Of a DNA stretch of 64,000 bases, positions 35,330-49,000 are shown one piece after another. The notes below the pieces were generated by a model, which saw only the letters and a list, made by a program, of their open reading frames with translations, had not been told where the DNA came from and ran no database searches. Position 1 is the stretch's first letter. Each line of letters opens with the position of its first letter. The stretch comes from Echinococcus granulosus (Eukaryota; Platyhelminthes; Cestoda; Cyclophyllidea; Taeniidae), in contig NW_020170451.1 of NCBI RefSeq assembly GCF_000524195.1, positions 141,972 through 205,971 of the forward strand. The letters are read 5' to 3'. Position numbers and translations under genes: made by a program.

Positions 35330-36374
35330 TGTAGCTGCTCTGGGAACTAAATAAGACATAATACTCTGGCGGAATATGTATTATTTACGTGGAGAGGGAT
35401 TGGGGCTAGTAACATGGCCCGGAGGTCGGGCCGCCTGGCAAGTGTACACTGGCGGAGCCTTAGGCTGCCCGTTACCAAAATCATGAGTTAAATAGACGGT
35501 TAAAGTATTTTTCAGCCTTTCTCTGTTGAGTGTCATCCCCGGCGCTTCCTTTGATCAACTTCCCATGCCGGCTATCATAAAGTGGCCGGTGCTTTAAGAA
35601 AGGCAGTCATCGCATTTACGTGCAACTGAGACGACATTTGGCCACAATCTCACTGAGGCATCTTGACGACTCCTCTGGTTCTGGAGTTTCATCCTATTCG
35701 GGAACTATATTTAAGAAAGGGGGAATACGCAGGCCAACTCGTACGTCCACCTCTAGTCGTAAGAGCACTAACCTAAAAGCAGTTATTTAATAAAGGACGG
35801 GGCTTAAAATGGTATCTTAGAGGTAGGGTTTTGCGTCTATTTCTCCTTGCCAATTTGTTTTCACTTCTGGTCAGTCATGAATATCCGGATTCCATCGAGC
35901 TAGTAAAGAAGTGAAGGTATTATGTGTTCACACAAATGGCATCTTCCTCCAGGTACGATACACAGATCTGAAACGAACTTTTTGGGTGGTTCACAGATAG
36001 TGCCACTTTGGTTGTTAATAGTCTTCCTGCAGAACACAGAACTGTGGCAGTTTTCAAGGGCACACATAGTCTTCTGCCCTCCTGTCAGGGGTCGTCACAG
36101 ATTCTTACACTTACATCGCACTTTTTGTCACCCGGCGGTAGATAACAGGCTGGTTATCCCTTAGGACCGGATTCGCTTTCTGCCTCGAAACGTACCCGAA
36201 GACGAAAGAAGACAGAACTAGGGCAGAACATGTATCGCCGACGTACGAAAGGGCCGCAGGGACTACTGGCATGGCCCGGAGGCCATGGCGTTCTGTGGAA
36301 ATGCAAAGGCGGAGGCGTAAGTGCCCAGAGAAAATCTATAACTGAGAGTTAAACAAACGATTAAATCATTAGGG
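35330..36374 (-). mobile_element. Full-length TRIM
   Basis: Left LTR 35330-35514 (TGTAGCTGCTCTGGGAAC to TTTTTCA) and right LTR about 36191-36374 flank about 675 bp of non-coding internal DNA sharing blocks with the EGFR intron copies. Primer site and polypurine tract are decayed but in the expected places (minus-strand GAGGCAGAAAGCG and CAACAGAGAAAGG). Confidence 0.82.
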
Positions 36375-36931
36375 ATTATTGGGTGCCCAAGTTGTAGAGA
36401 CGCACTTTTAATATGAGTAATTTTGCCAAGCTTATGCTCAAAGAAGTATCAAAAAGTGCTTAAAAACTCTAGTTATGAAAATTACCATTCCTTGAATTAT
36501 AATAGTAATCATTTAATACAGATGCCGCCTTCTGTTTTCTTTCTTTCTTTCCTAATTATAGCGGATATTTGATTTGCAAAATTAACATAACCTGACATAC
36601 ACATAGGAACGTTGCGCAGTGATTTGGCATTTTTACTGCGTTTAGCTACGCGGCTACTTGAGCCTCTGTCATTTATACCTCAGCTCCGCTGCATGGTCCT
36701 TGGACCATGCTAGTTACGCATTATTAGTCTCATAAAACCATTTTTAATCTTGTGCTTTCTTTCCTGTCTCTGCTTCTGAGCCAATTTCCTTATTACTTGC
36801 GATTGGCAGACGAGATACTTCCGTTATAGAGCATGACTTAAGTGGTATGGACCTGGTGTATTTGTTTGCCTCAATGCAGTTCACGAATAAGACGAAACTG
36901 AGGATGCAATAGAAGTTCCTATATACACTAG

Positions 36932-37029
36932 TGTAGCGTCCCGAGACTCCCTTAAGACGAAAGAAGATACAATACTCGGGCAGAATATATATATTCAGTA
37001 CGGAGAAGGTGTCTGGGCTATTGGCATGA
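36932..37029 (-). mobile_element. TRIM LTR running into an assembly gap
   Basis: Starts TGTAGCGTCCCGAGACTCCC and continues through GACGAAAGAAGATACAATACTC and GGGCAGAATATATAT to TTGGCATGA, where the N run begins. The missing remainder is probably TRIM sequence. Confidence 0.78.
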
Positions 37030-37129
37030 NNNNNNNNNNNNNNNNNNNNNNNNNNNNNNNNNNNNNNNNNNNNNNNNNNNNNNNNNNNNNNNNNNNNNNN
37101 NNNNNNNNNNNNNNNNNNNNNNNNNNNNN
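37030..37129. other. Assembly gap, 100 N
   Basis: Exactly 100 N, a conventional placeholder, so the true length is unknown. It interrupts a TRIM LTR. Confidence 0.99.
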
Positions 37130-37344
37130 CACTAGTGCCGATGGGGCCAGATGCCTATTCACATTCCAGAGGAATCAATGACTGGCATTGCCAATTCGCC
37201 GGTGGCTTTTGAAGCCTGACCACCACGTGGTGGGCGACGCGGCGGGTTGACAAAGGAGAGACGGAGACGACACCTAAAGGAAGGGAGGAAATGTTTGGTG
37301 TTTTCCTAATACGTTTATCTATTCGAATCCTTGAGTCTGGCCAG

Positions 37345-37417
37345 GTTGTACAGCCCCCAGAGGCGTGGCCTTCGGGGTACCTCAGCCTTCCCGTAAATCG
37401 GTAATGCATATCCTTTA
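37345..37417 (+). mobile_element. TRIM LTR fragment, opposite orientation
   Basis: GGTTGTACAGCCCCCAGAGG, GTGGCCTTCGGGGTA and AATCGGTAATGCATAT match the middle of the LTR as read in the plus-sense copies at 13.4 and 15.3 kb. Both ends are missing. Confidence 0.55.
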
Positions 37418-40082
37418 CAGCACTTCGGCTTGTTACGATTATAGAAAAGACTCGATTGGCTGCATCAAAACTCCATTCCTATTAAACTTTTCAAAACCAA
37501 ATTTGACAAATATGTTACCACTTTTTTACGAATCTGCAGGCGCAACATTGTGTTAACCAATGCTTATTAACCCACATCGATAACAAAACCGTGGCTTAAT
37601 CGATCACCATGCAACGCATGCATATCTCTACTTATTTTTGCAAAAAATTGCAAAATGTGGTGCTGCCAACCAATTCTGAAGCAACTGTGGCGGAACGGTA
37701 GTCCCCAAGGTGCGCGTCGGAATTTCTCCATTTAATCCAGCGAAAGGATACCTTAATAGACGTCGGGTAGTATTTAAGTCAACCAATTTTTTGGCAATAT
37801 GTAATACTTATGTTGTTTTAATGTGCCTTTCAGGGAGGAGGCAATCAGGAAATTCGGACCTCGTAACCGGATTGTCCTCTCCCTTACTTAGTGACTGCGG
37901 CTCCCCTCCTTCTTGAATATTGTATTTTCCCTATCCATCTTGTCACCTTTAGTAAAGATGTCCAAAGCGAATCAATTGGGCTTGTCTAGGAACGCTAGGA
38001 ATTGGGAAGCGGAGACCGAGGAGCCTCGCTCCACAAATATTTAAGATTGAACTTATTAGCATAAGACAGCTGAAGCGTTTGTGGCTTGGTCTCACAGCCT
38101 CGACGCCCGACCACAAATAAAGAATGAAGTTTTGTTGCCTAAAACGCTAAGGATGGCTTGTGCCACCTATTGGAAATTGTGTTTACATTTAATTGTGATT
38201 ATTACTGAGTAAAAATAGCATTGCTATTATTATTAGTGCATATATCACATCACCTGCTGTGCTGTCCAATTAAATTGCACTAATTAACTGCAACCCATTG
38301 ATCCAAATGGCTTTGCTTTGCTCACATAAGTGACGTTCATGATATTTTAGAGGTTTTCTAGTAAGCTTTGTCAGACTAACCAACACCTAAATGTTCCCCT
38401 ACTAAAAAACAGGATTCTGCCCTAGCAAAAATAATAAAATAAATTGTAGAAACCGCTTGAGTGCCACTTGTTTTTAAGTTTGCTTTTTGCGAAATGAGAT
38501 AAATAGTGTTGTTTTATTATATGATTTTCACATGTTCGGCCTTGAATCTACAAACTCCTAAATCATTATTTAATGAGACCGAGTTTTCTCCCTGTGTGGT
38601 TGGCTAATCTCACCACCGGTTCGGATTTGGCATAGCTGCTAAGTTTTCCTTGGCACATGTGGTGTAGTCTCTTTTGTTATGTCATTGCGGACATCACTCC
38701 CTCGATTCGTTTAAAAACTACTTATCTCGTGCGAGGTGATTCATACGTGCACTTTTATTGATATTTTGCCATGATTGCATTACAGTTCTCGTTGATGTGC
38801 GCCCACTCTTGCACAAATGACTACCTAATTTACCCATAGTTGATATTGTTGGGACAGAGGCCATTTCCACACATTATGCATGAATGTGTCTTTATGCGCT
38901 TACGGGTTGATTTTAAATAATGTTGGTCTTGTGTGGATGTTATGGTTCAATTTAAGTGACAAAATAGAGGCATTTCAGTTACCTGACCAGACTTCTGTTT
39001 TTGTTTAACGAATATATTCCCTATGGAAATTCCGCCACTCCATGACACGTGCATTTGAGAATTCAGGTACCTAGACTTGATTTTTCGGGTGTGAGGAATC
39101 CAGTAATTTTATTTTCATCTTTATTTTAAAAGCGTTTATTTAACACTTGATACTTATTGCCACCCACGCTATTTTACTCCACTCACTCAAAATGTTATTT
39201 GTTATACAAAAACTCGCTTGCTGACTTTCCTGTATTTTGAAACCATTTTATAGTAGTAAATAAAAATTAAATCATCCTTGCATGTATGAGTTTCTACTTT
39301 AACTGTTTGTAATGTTTGCCTCACTTCAGTAGTTTGTTGCCGTTACTGCAAGTGTATCGTACTTAAAGGATAGCTTCTAAGAACACAAACCTTTAATTTA
39401 GTGAATCTCAAAATCATATTTTGCCGCAACATTATCGATATGCTTTTTGTTTACTTTCTCAAAATACACAAGTGAATGTCCGTACTTCTCTGTTCGAAAG
39501 ATATGGGGTTCTTTGAGAAAACCAAGCGCAAACATGTATATTCCGGGAGTCTGACTCTGATTCTTTCTGCAACGTTGAAATTTGTTATTTCATGGTGTTA
39601 GTCGTGTATAGATTTGTATGTTTTTTTTTAAATTTACGTTTGAAATTCGCTGTTCGTAAAAGATCTGTTTTAATTTCTCTAAAGCTTTGAAAATTGACAG
39701 CGAGTTCCTAAATATCGATAGAAACTATTTTCTATTCTATGTATTTCCGGCCGACATGAGCAGTTCCTGCTTCTAAGATGAGATCAAATTCTCCTCCAAT
39801 CAATACTATAAACTATTTATCCTCTGCTCCCATGTATTTTTCGTCAAATGTGTTTATAAAGGCTCGAAAAATGCAGTCACATGTCAAAAATACTACGGTA
39901 TCTCGCAGTGTCATTTCAAATACTTGAGCAAATGGGTTTATTACTTTGTAAATGATGTTTGGGAAGATGACGTTTGCTCACTCACATGCTTCTATTCTGC
40001 GTTTCTATCGCGCTTTCTCTACGTTGAGTTTATCTGTTTCTCTCTCCGAATAGGGGTATAGTTCTATCGAACCGATATTAGA
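37418..40082. other. Upstream region of the Arf GAP gene, nothing recognised
   Basis: T-rich DNA without long ORFs or copies of the local repeat families. It may contain non-coding 5' exons of the gene at 40 kb. Confidence 0.4.
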
Positions 40083-43000
40083 ATGACGTCAGCATATATC
40101 ACGATGGGAGTGAATGGCAAAGAGTTATGGAGTTCTTTGAATTTTATGGAGAGTCTTCGTTTCTCTCCCATATTCCGACTGGCCCTCCGAACAAGTGAAG
40201 CCGAGGTGGATCTCTTGCAAGCCCGTTACAAAGAGGCAGCCGAAATGTTTACTCGCACATCAAAGGTAATTCTTTACACCTGCTTATCCTTACCTGCATT
40301 ATCAAATAGTAATCGCTTATTTTTCGAAACTAATAGGCTGGAGAGGCATTTGCCGATGCTCTTAATGGTCTGAGTCGTTGTTTAAACAACCTCGTGACAC
40401 CGAGTCCCAATCTTCCAATCAGTATTGATCGTGAGGCGGAGGTTCAAGGCATAATTCGATCTATCTACACCTTTTCCAACCTCGTTGCCGACTTCTCCTC
40501 TCGCCTCACACAACCCAGCTACGTGCTGTTCCAGGCTGGCATTAAACTGGATGAGCTGCACCAGGCACGCAAAGAATTCCAACGCGCCAACGAACAAGTT
40601 GACGTGGCTGTAAACAAGTCTGCTGGTGTTTCACGTAGTCGCACTTCAGATGCTGAAGAGGCGGACACTACACTGTTGGACGCTCGTGCTGCTTACGCAC
40701 GAGTCTCTGAAAGCTACCTCTCACTTCTCCGAAATGTCCTTTGTCCTGTTCGACTATCCACCGTCCTCCGAGCCACGATCAGCACCTTCGAGATCCAGCA
40801 AAACTACTCCAATGGTGTGGCTTTACTTTCTCAATCCGACGATTGTGTCTCGGCGCTGAGAAACTCAATCTCTACCTACGATGCAGAGATCTCCAATAAA
40901 CCTAAATTCATTACAAATGGTGTATCCCCAGCGCCTCCGTCAGATCAGAGCGTCCGCTATGAGGGATACCTCTTCAAACGCAGCAAGAAGAAACGATGGA
41001 AGACTTGGATTCGACGATGGTTCAGGGTGAAGGATAATCAATTGATCTACTTCTCCTCCCTCTCGGACACTTACACTAGCATTACGTGGAAGGTTCTGGA
41101 ACCCGATTTACGTCTATGCACCGCAAAGGCTATTTCTTCGAATTTTGGCAGTGGAGAGCCCCTCATGGTGTCCTCGTCAGTCACCAACATTACCGAGCGT
41201 CGATTTGTGTTTGAGTTAATTTCACCCACAGGAAAGGTGCATTACTTGCAGGCGGAGTCCTCTGAGGCTATGGAGAAGTGGGTGACAGTGCTCCGTACTG
41301 GCCTTTTGAATTCTGCCACCAATGGAGAGGCACGAGCGTCGAATGCACTGACCGCCCCGTCTCTGACTGGCTCGAGAGACAGCTTGCGAAGTCTCAGTGG
41401 TGCTCTACTGCTTGACGAACCACCAACAGCCGGTAATCGCTCATGTGCTGACTGCCTCACCACTAACGATGTCAAATGGGCGTCTACAAATTTGGGCGTC
41501 ACGCTGTGCACGGACTGTGCTGCCTGTCATCGAAGTCTTGGAGTTCATATATCTAAGGTGATTGATCTAAGACATTGATTTTGACAACAATCCTGCAGAC
41601 CGTAGGGGTTTTATTAGTTCTTTTTTACCTAGTCAGGCATTTTTGAAAGTTAAAGTTCAATCTTAGGGCGTACAATACATCACATCATTTTGTTTCTTCT
41701 ATTTGGTATCATCGATTTGATTAAATTTTCTCGCGTAACTGATTTGTTCACAATTATAATGTCGCAGTCACTGGCTTGTACTAGTATTTTAGCTAAAAAT
41801 TGATCCACCCACGTTTTGTTTGTGTTGTGTGGTAGCTGATTTTTCATCGCTGTCAGTACATGACTGTCACTACGACCCCACTCGTGTAAACTATTCATGT
41901 TTACTGAGTGACTATTTTTCTGGCGTTGGTAGTAGGATGTGGTAGAATGGGAATGAACTAGCTCTTATAATGCAATATTAGCTGTTTCAATTTTATTTGA
42001 TTTGTGTTTTGAAGGTTCTGATCTGCACAAGTTTACAGCTGTCGGTACCATTGGCATTTCATGGATTCATTCACGCGGGATTGTTTCATGCTAAAAACTA
42101 AGTTGCTTTTGAATCAAAGGCAAGTTGGAAATGTTGTAGCGAGGGCAATTATTGAACATTAATCAGCACCGTAGCATCATAAGGGCGCTGTATGCAGGCA
42201 TCGGTGTGAGTTCACCAGTCTGGTTAGCTGGAACCACGTGATTCCACGCTTTTGTACCTTGCACAAAAGCGTAATGCGCTCAATTACGTATTGTAATTAT
42301 TAATTGCTTGTCATTAGAGCTCCGAGTAAGACACTTTATAACACTTATCTAAAGCAGAGTTTACTTTCGTAAATCCCCTCTTTTTCAATCCCTACGCACT
42401 CCAGGATTCGCCCTTACCTCAATCTTACTGCTATTGTCAAGGCGGCTGAATACTACGCGTTTTGCTCCTATTGTTAAGCAAAATCATTTGGTTCCGTTTC
42501 ATAACGGGTAGGGCTTCTTTTTAGTATATTTAGAAGATGTTAATTTTCGCGACTTTACATTTGTTATACGCTTCATTAAAGCTTCCTGAAAATAATTAGG
42601 CTCTTACAAAGTTGCGAAGACTACACTTAACCTCGGTGTTTTTGCTGGTGAAGCTTCATCATTGAGCATTCTTATAAATTTTTAACAAGTCGAACATACT
42701 TATTTCTTACTGATTTGTGGGCTGACGTATTCCCCTTCGACGATTTTACGCATTATCTCTGCAAAGCTCATTTAAATTTTAAATTTCCTGCAACTTACGG
42801 TTTGATTGTCGTACTATATGTCACCATAACTGCGAGCGAAATTCGGGGCAATATCTTGAGTAAAATCGCTACTTTGTAATTTTGTTTTGTGCAACCGAGG
42901 AACAGAAGTCGTGTTGTACCGCCGCCACGATAGATTTTTTATGGCGACTTCACACAAGAGCTAATGCTACATTTTTGGTGCCTTTTGAAAATATGGATGA

Positions 43001-46000
43001 ATCAAGTCCAGAGTAGGGGGCAAAATACATTACGATGTAATCATCTAACTTATTTGTTCTAGTTGATCTATTCATGATAGTATAGCATGAATTCATTAAA
43101 GAATTGACTGATTGGACGATAGTGCCCTCATAGTGCATTATTTTTCGCCGCAGGTGCGTTCACTGACACTGGATAACTGGGAGCCAGAGCTGTTGGAGGT
43201 GATGCGTAACCTTGGCAACAATTTGGTGGCCAACGTTTACGAGTCCAACCTACCCCCGCCTTCCGCACCGTCATCACCATCGGGAGCGTCAACACTGCCG
43301 CGTCGGCCTCAAGAGGGCGAGTTGAACGCGCAGTTGCGACGTACGTGGGTGGAGGCGAAGTGGGTGCGGCGTTTGTTCGTGCGCTCCTTTGTGCAGCCTA
43401 GTACCACAATGTGGCTCCTTGACCTCTACCGCAGCTGGCTCCTACAGGCGCACTCCCGTCGAGCCTCCCGTCCCCACAACTCGCCACCGGGGTTCAGAAC
43501 TGCTGTCGTCGCCATTCTCACCACTCCTTCTGTCACAATCTCCGGTCCTGTCACCTCTGGCTCAAGGATCATGCGGATGCACCATCCTCGCCTCATCGAC
43601 CGACGACGCTTCTCTACTGTTGTTCGGGGCTCCACTGCCCGCGCCCAAGTCACTCTCGGTATGTCTTCCCCTGTCCCGATAGTGCGCTTTGGTTAGTTTC
43701 TACACAAGTATCTAACATTAGCCTATAGTAGGTGCTCGTCTTGATTTGTACTTTGCATTCAGCCAGTAGTTTGCCTTTGTATCGTAAAGAACTCTTCTCG
43801 TTGCTGAGTACTAGATACCACTCTTACCACTCCATCCATTAGTTGTATTTTCATTGTTAGCTCTTTGGATTTGTTAGTATTTCAATAGCATCAGCAGATT
43901 GGTGAAAATAGTTACATGTACCCATACTCATCACTCTTGCGGCATCCTTCTACCCTTCCAACTTCTTTGGCCTGGTATTCGGTTACACAAAGTCGTTACG
44001 ATCCCATGGTCAATTTCACCCACATTTCAAGGTTACTACAAAGAAATTTACGATAGAAATAATAGAATGATTTTTACTATAAGCAAATCAATGGATTGGA
44101 TCAACACAATGGTGTACATGCATTGTGACCTTCAGTCCGTCTCACCTCCACTATTTTGCTTCGTGATCTAAGCTTTCTGTTTGGTTATTGGGTGACTTTA
44201 TCACGCTACTCCCCTTAATGTTGATTGCCCACTGAGATTTCGTTATTCTATTCTGGTAATTTATTACACTCGTTAGTAATTGGTTTAATATTACATGGAA
44301 ATAAACCGATAAGTTCGTTGTATACCATTACTCATACCCCTTAGGTGGAATTAAGATTGGCATATTTTACTTGAAAATCCCCAGCATCAGATTGCGTGGT
44401 TTCTGTAGTTTCAGTACTGCCAAGTGGAATGAGATAAATGCATCTTTTTTAACCGTCGAAATTTAAAACTGCTCTTTCCTTTAGTCTTCAGTGATTGATC
44501 CCTTTTGCAAATTCGTAACTCAAAGTACATCTTAGAAAATTACTACCTTTTCCGACCTTGCATTGAAATAACATTCTTTATCGTGTTTCATTGGGTCATT
44601 CCAGGTACTAAAAAATGTTAATTTCTAACTAACTACTATTTTTCAGAGAAAAATCCTGTTCACGAAGTGGATGCCCCATTTACATTCTATTGGCACCCGA
44701 TAGGTCGATTGCTGCAGTTAAAAAAACGAACCAAAATTACCAATTTTTCAATCAATCAGTATATTCCCATAATTACTTTTGACACCCTAGGAAATAACCA
44801 TATTCGGGCGATTCCTCCTCAAAATAGTCTAGGTGATGCTTGCACTCATTTGCCATTACTTAAGTGAGACGCGGATTTCAGCTCAATTATTCTCTGAAGA
44901 AATAACTGGTGCTGATACTGCATCGTTTAGCTCTTGCTTCCACTATCTCTAACAACTAACAATCGCACCCGCAGACACACTGTGCGCACATCTAGACTCG
45001 GTAGTGTTCGGAGAGCCGCGCTCCTCGCCGTCATCGCCGACGGAGAGCGTGCGGGAGAAGACAGCAGCACGCCTTGTGCTGGTGGCGGGCGCTCGCCTCG
45101 GTTGCGCCCCGCTCATCCTCGCCGGTCTAGCACGCGGCGCCTCACCCAACGCCCTATCCGTCGCTACCGAATGGGCTCGCATTTACCGACTGCCCCAACC
45201 TTCCGACGGTGATCCTCTCGGTGCCCTCACTCCACCCCTCATCTCCGCCGTTACTGGCGGACGCATAGCTGCTTGTGAACTCCTCCTTACTAACGGGGCT
45301 GATGTAAGCTTTCCCTCACCCTCATTCTCTCAATGCTCCTGCTGTCGCTTTTGCGATGTGAAACACGTGGAAACGCCTCGGAAATAGACCGCCTCAGCTG
45401 TAGAAACGCGAGACAGAGCTGCTATCGTTAAATTCCACTAGTAGGGTGCGGCACTGGTTTTTAATTTATAATTTGTGTTTCATCTTCGTTTTATCAAATG
45501 TTCACGCTACCTGTTGTCTCTGTTGCAATGACTAATTTATGCCAGTTTTAAAGATCGATTTGTAGTTGTCAAAACCATTTATACGAATTCAACATGGAGC
45601 TTTGTATCTACCGCCTCGGCTGCTATGGAAATTCGTGAGTAACTTTCTGTTTGTTTTACTTGGTAAACCTTTTGGCACCAAAAATTTCCCAAGTTCGGGA
45701 AATATGACAGTCAAATTGTCATTTATTACTGCTGAAATAAATGGAACCGCTACCGCTTTGCACGCATGCTAGCGCCCTGAGGCGCAGTTGTATCTTTGTG
45801 AATTCATTGTGAAATACGACCCCATAAGCCTGGTGTTTGCCTGTTGCAGGACCTCAGTGTTTTTACAATCCCAATTCCAATCTGGGCACCGTTTTGTGCC
45901 TAATAGTTTCATTAAAGTAGATGCTCTGTGATCTCCAAGTGGTTTGGTTCTCAGTGGTTCGTGTGCAAAGCAGCCAATCACTTTTAATGTGATTAAAATG

Positions 46001-49000
46001 CTACTAGTCTCTTCCTTGTTTCTGACTCTAGTGGATTACTTGGAAACTTCATGTATGGCGTTCTCAAAGGCGATTCCTTCCAAGGGTCAAGTTTTTGGTG
46101 TTTTCTCACTACTAGACCTTTGCATACTCTCCCCCACCTGGTTAATGCAATTGCTTTGGACTTGTATTTTTCCGGCAATATCTTTCTTTTCTAGCGCTAC
46201 GTCAAGTCTCAAATGTTCATATTTACTTATTTTTTGAATCCCTACACTTGCTTTAACATCACAATCTGATACTCTTAAAGCAATCCTGGTATAGATAGCG
46301 AAATACCGGAAATAACTTTCCAACTTTCCCTTCAATTTCTCCCAATACCTGCCTAGGGGAAGCCTTTCCATGACCCCCTTCCGTCGAATACTCAAAAGCT
46401 TTTTATTTTCTGATTACTTGGGTCAACTTACTTCGGTTTGCGAATTCCTTGATATACTTGATCTTTGAGGATTTGCGAATGTGCTGAATTCATATTAACC
46501 CTGATGTTCGTGAGTTATTGCATTATTTGAAAGAGTTTTGTTTCACTTCTAGAACCTTGGAGGATAAACTCACGAACCCGTCATAAAGAGTTGGTGTTAT
46601 TTTCTTTTAACCAATCATTTTCCTGGGATAAAGCGTACAAATAATCTCACAGATGATGCTAACATAGCACTACTACTTTGCCCTATTTTACCCATCCTAT
46701 CGATTTTGAGGATTTCCACCAGCGTTACCTTGTAATGCTTCATCACGTGTCTTTCTTCATTTTTGCCAACCTCATCATCATGGGAATTTGTTAGAATGAC
46801 TCAAAGTTCAATGCTTATGCCGTGAAACGCAATGGCAATAGTTACTGGTTTAAGTGACTGGTTTTTTATTTTCTTTTGCCATGACTAATTGTTCATTCCC
46901 AAGAGCTTTTCAATGCATCATTTTCATTAGATTTCAGTCGCTTCCCGCTCTGAGTTCCCGCCTCTTCCTGGGGAAGTTGAGTTTATTTACTAAATACTGC
47001 TGCCTTTCCCTGCTGACATTGATGTGAAGCTCGTTTAATGATCCGGACTTTCAATGCGAATTGCCTGACCAGTAATTTTTAAGTTTTAGAATTCAAGCAT
47101 GTTATCACGCCGGCATAGCACGAGCCTTTCCATGACTTTTTTATCTTGCTTCCTTTACTAACACGTTCAATTCGGCCTAAATGAAGGCGTTTTGTTTGGT
47201 ATTAGCGGGTAAAATAGTCGTTATCTCAACCCATAATTTGGTCTCGATAATGGTTGAAATTTGTTCTACCACTTGTATACGCACTGATTTCCTATACCAT
47301 CTTTCGAGACAGGGTTTTTTGTGGCTGAGTTACTTTGAGACATTATGACCTGGCGTTTTATGGTAGAAAGTTTTGTTTATACCGGCCTGACTGGGTCATA
47401 AATTATCATTTCAATGCTTCATCCTCTCTTCTTTGCATGCAAATGATTTTTTAATACACTGACTTTATACCAAATAAGAATGAATAATTTGTAGCCATGC
47501 AAAGGATGAAGATGTTGTGTTTGATTCCTGTGTCATCCGCTACAATCGCCTAATGACCCATTTCGGGCATTCACTCACTGCATTCCTCCTGTGGAATTTT
47601 CTTACTCACTGTAACTTTCTCACAAAATAAGTTGTGGTACGAGTGATGTGCTTGGTGGTCTGGCGATGGGTTTGTAGAATCTGAGCTACTGTATCCCTTC
47701 TTCAGTGCCTTACTCCGACCTTAGTAGTAATCTAATGGTGCGTGGATGCAGTGGAACTGTACGCCTTATTCCCGTTCGTTGGTTAACGATAGTGCAATAG
47801 ATCATGCATGTGAAGCCATCATTTTTTTCCAAAAATAGTTAAGTGATTCATCACCTTCCCTTTCCTAGCTGAACTCCCTTCGGTCTTGTTTAGTGCTGTG
47901 CTAGCACCAGAGAAAAGCAAACAATTTAATCTTCTTTGGTTTTCAACAATTATTTAAAGTTAACCTATCAAACCATCTGTGTTTAATGTTTCTACGAGTT
48001 GAGGTGTGCTTTTCAGAGCTCGGTAAACTTATCGTTTTTCTTATAAATTGGGCTTTTTAAGACAATCTTTGTCGTAAAAGGACCTGCAAAAAGGTACATT
48101 TTAAAGGTTCACCAATGTGCACTTAAAATGCTGCTTTATCGTAGGGCAGATTCGGGTTTAGCAAAAATTTCCTCACTCAAGCCGCGCATTAGGTCGGTTG
48201 TTCTCCTTCCTCATAAAAACCATCTATTGGGGTAACGGAGATGACGATGTATTGTTAGAAAGGCACATTGGATTGGATTCCCGCCTCAGGCATCGGGAAC
48301 CCTCCGTTGGCCTTTTCACTGGAAGCATAAATGTAAATGATATCATTCCATAAAAGCAGGGTTAGTGTATCATTCAAATAGATTGCATCCATGTCACCGT
48401 AATTTTGTCCACATGTCAGCTTGTTTATGAGCGTTTCCTCTGCCAAATTGGACCTTGGTTTACATCAACAACCATTGCTGATCAGTTATGGTAACTAGCC
48501 GCAAGTTATGGTGTTTCCTTCTCCCACGAAAACTCTCCTCCACATTCTCGCTTACCCGACCGCTCGTGCGCACAAGCAGACCGTTTGCCGACACGCAAGG
48601 CTCTCAGTCTTCCTACTCCAAGCACCTTTTTCTGTGTGAAGTTAAAAAAATGGGGTCATACCCACAACTGCTGAACGTTAAGTGGCTGTAAAGCTACACT
48701 GCCTCCAAAGGCTGGTTTGCTCACTCTGGCGGTTGTGAAATTGGCTCTATGGGTTTGATTCACTGGTCCTCCATTTGATCTTATTGGTCCTTGTCTTTGG
48801 CAAAGTAAATATAAAATCTGTACAAGCTGGACGTGAGCTATGCACCGTTTTCCGGTTAACCTGAGACACCTGCACACCCACATTTTTCGTTGAAAGTCTG
48901 CACATTCTCAAGTATCTCTTGGTTTTTCACTCCCTTGTTGATCGAATGAGGCCGTACCGATGGGGGATTCCCCCCATCGTGCTCAATGTTATCAGAACTG

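Noticed and set aside
36530..36556. CTTT microsatellite
   Set aside because: Only about four imperfect units; too short to report as a repeat.
37190..37260. CCACCACGTGGTGG palindrome as a regulatory site
   Set aside because: A 14-bp palindrome with an E-box core, but alone and far from a recognisable promoter; too little to support a function.
37960..38120. Possible small RNA or spliced-leader RNA gene
   Set aside because: A mildly GC-rich stretch near 38.0 kb drew attention, but I see no spliced-leader sequence, Sm site or tRNA box arrangement.
43389..43682. Ser/Pro-rich ORF as a separate gene
   Set aside because: It is the continuation of the Arf GAP after the 34-nt intron, not an independent gene.
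44934..45212. ORFs on both strands over Arf GAP exon 5
   Set aside because: GC-rich exon leaves all frames open; only the ankyrin frame agrees in phase with both neighbouring exons.
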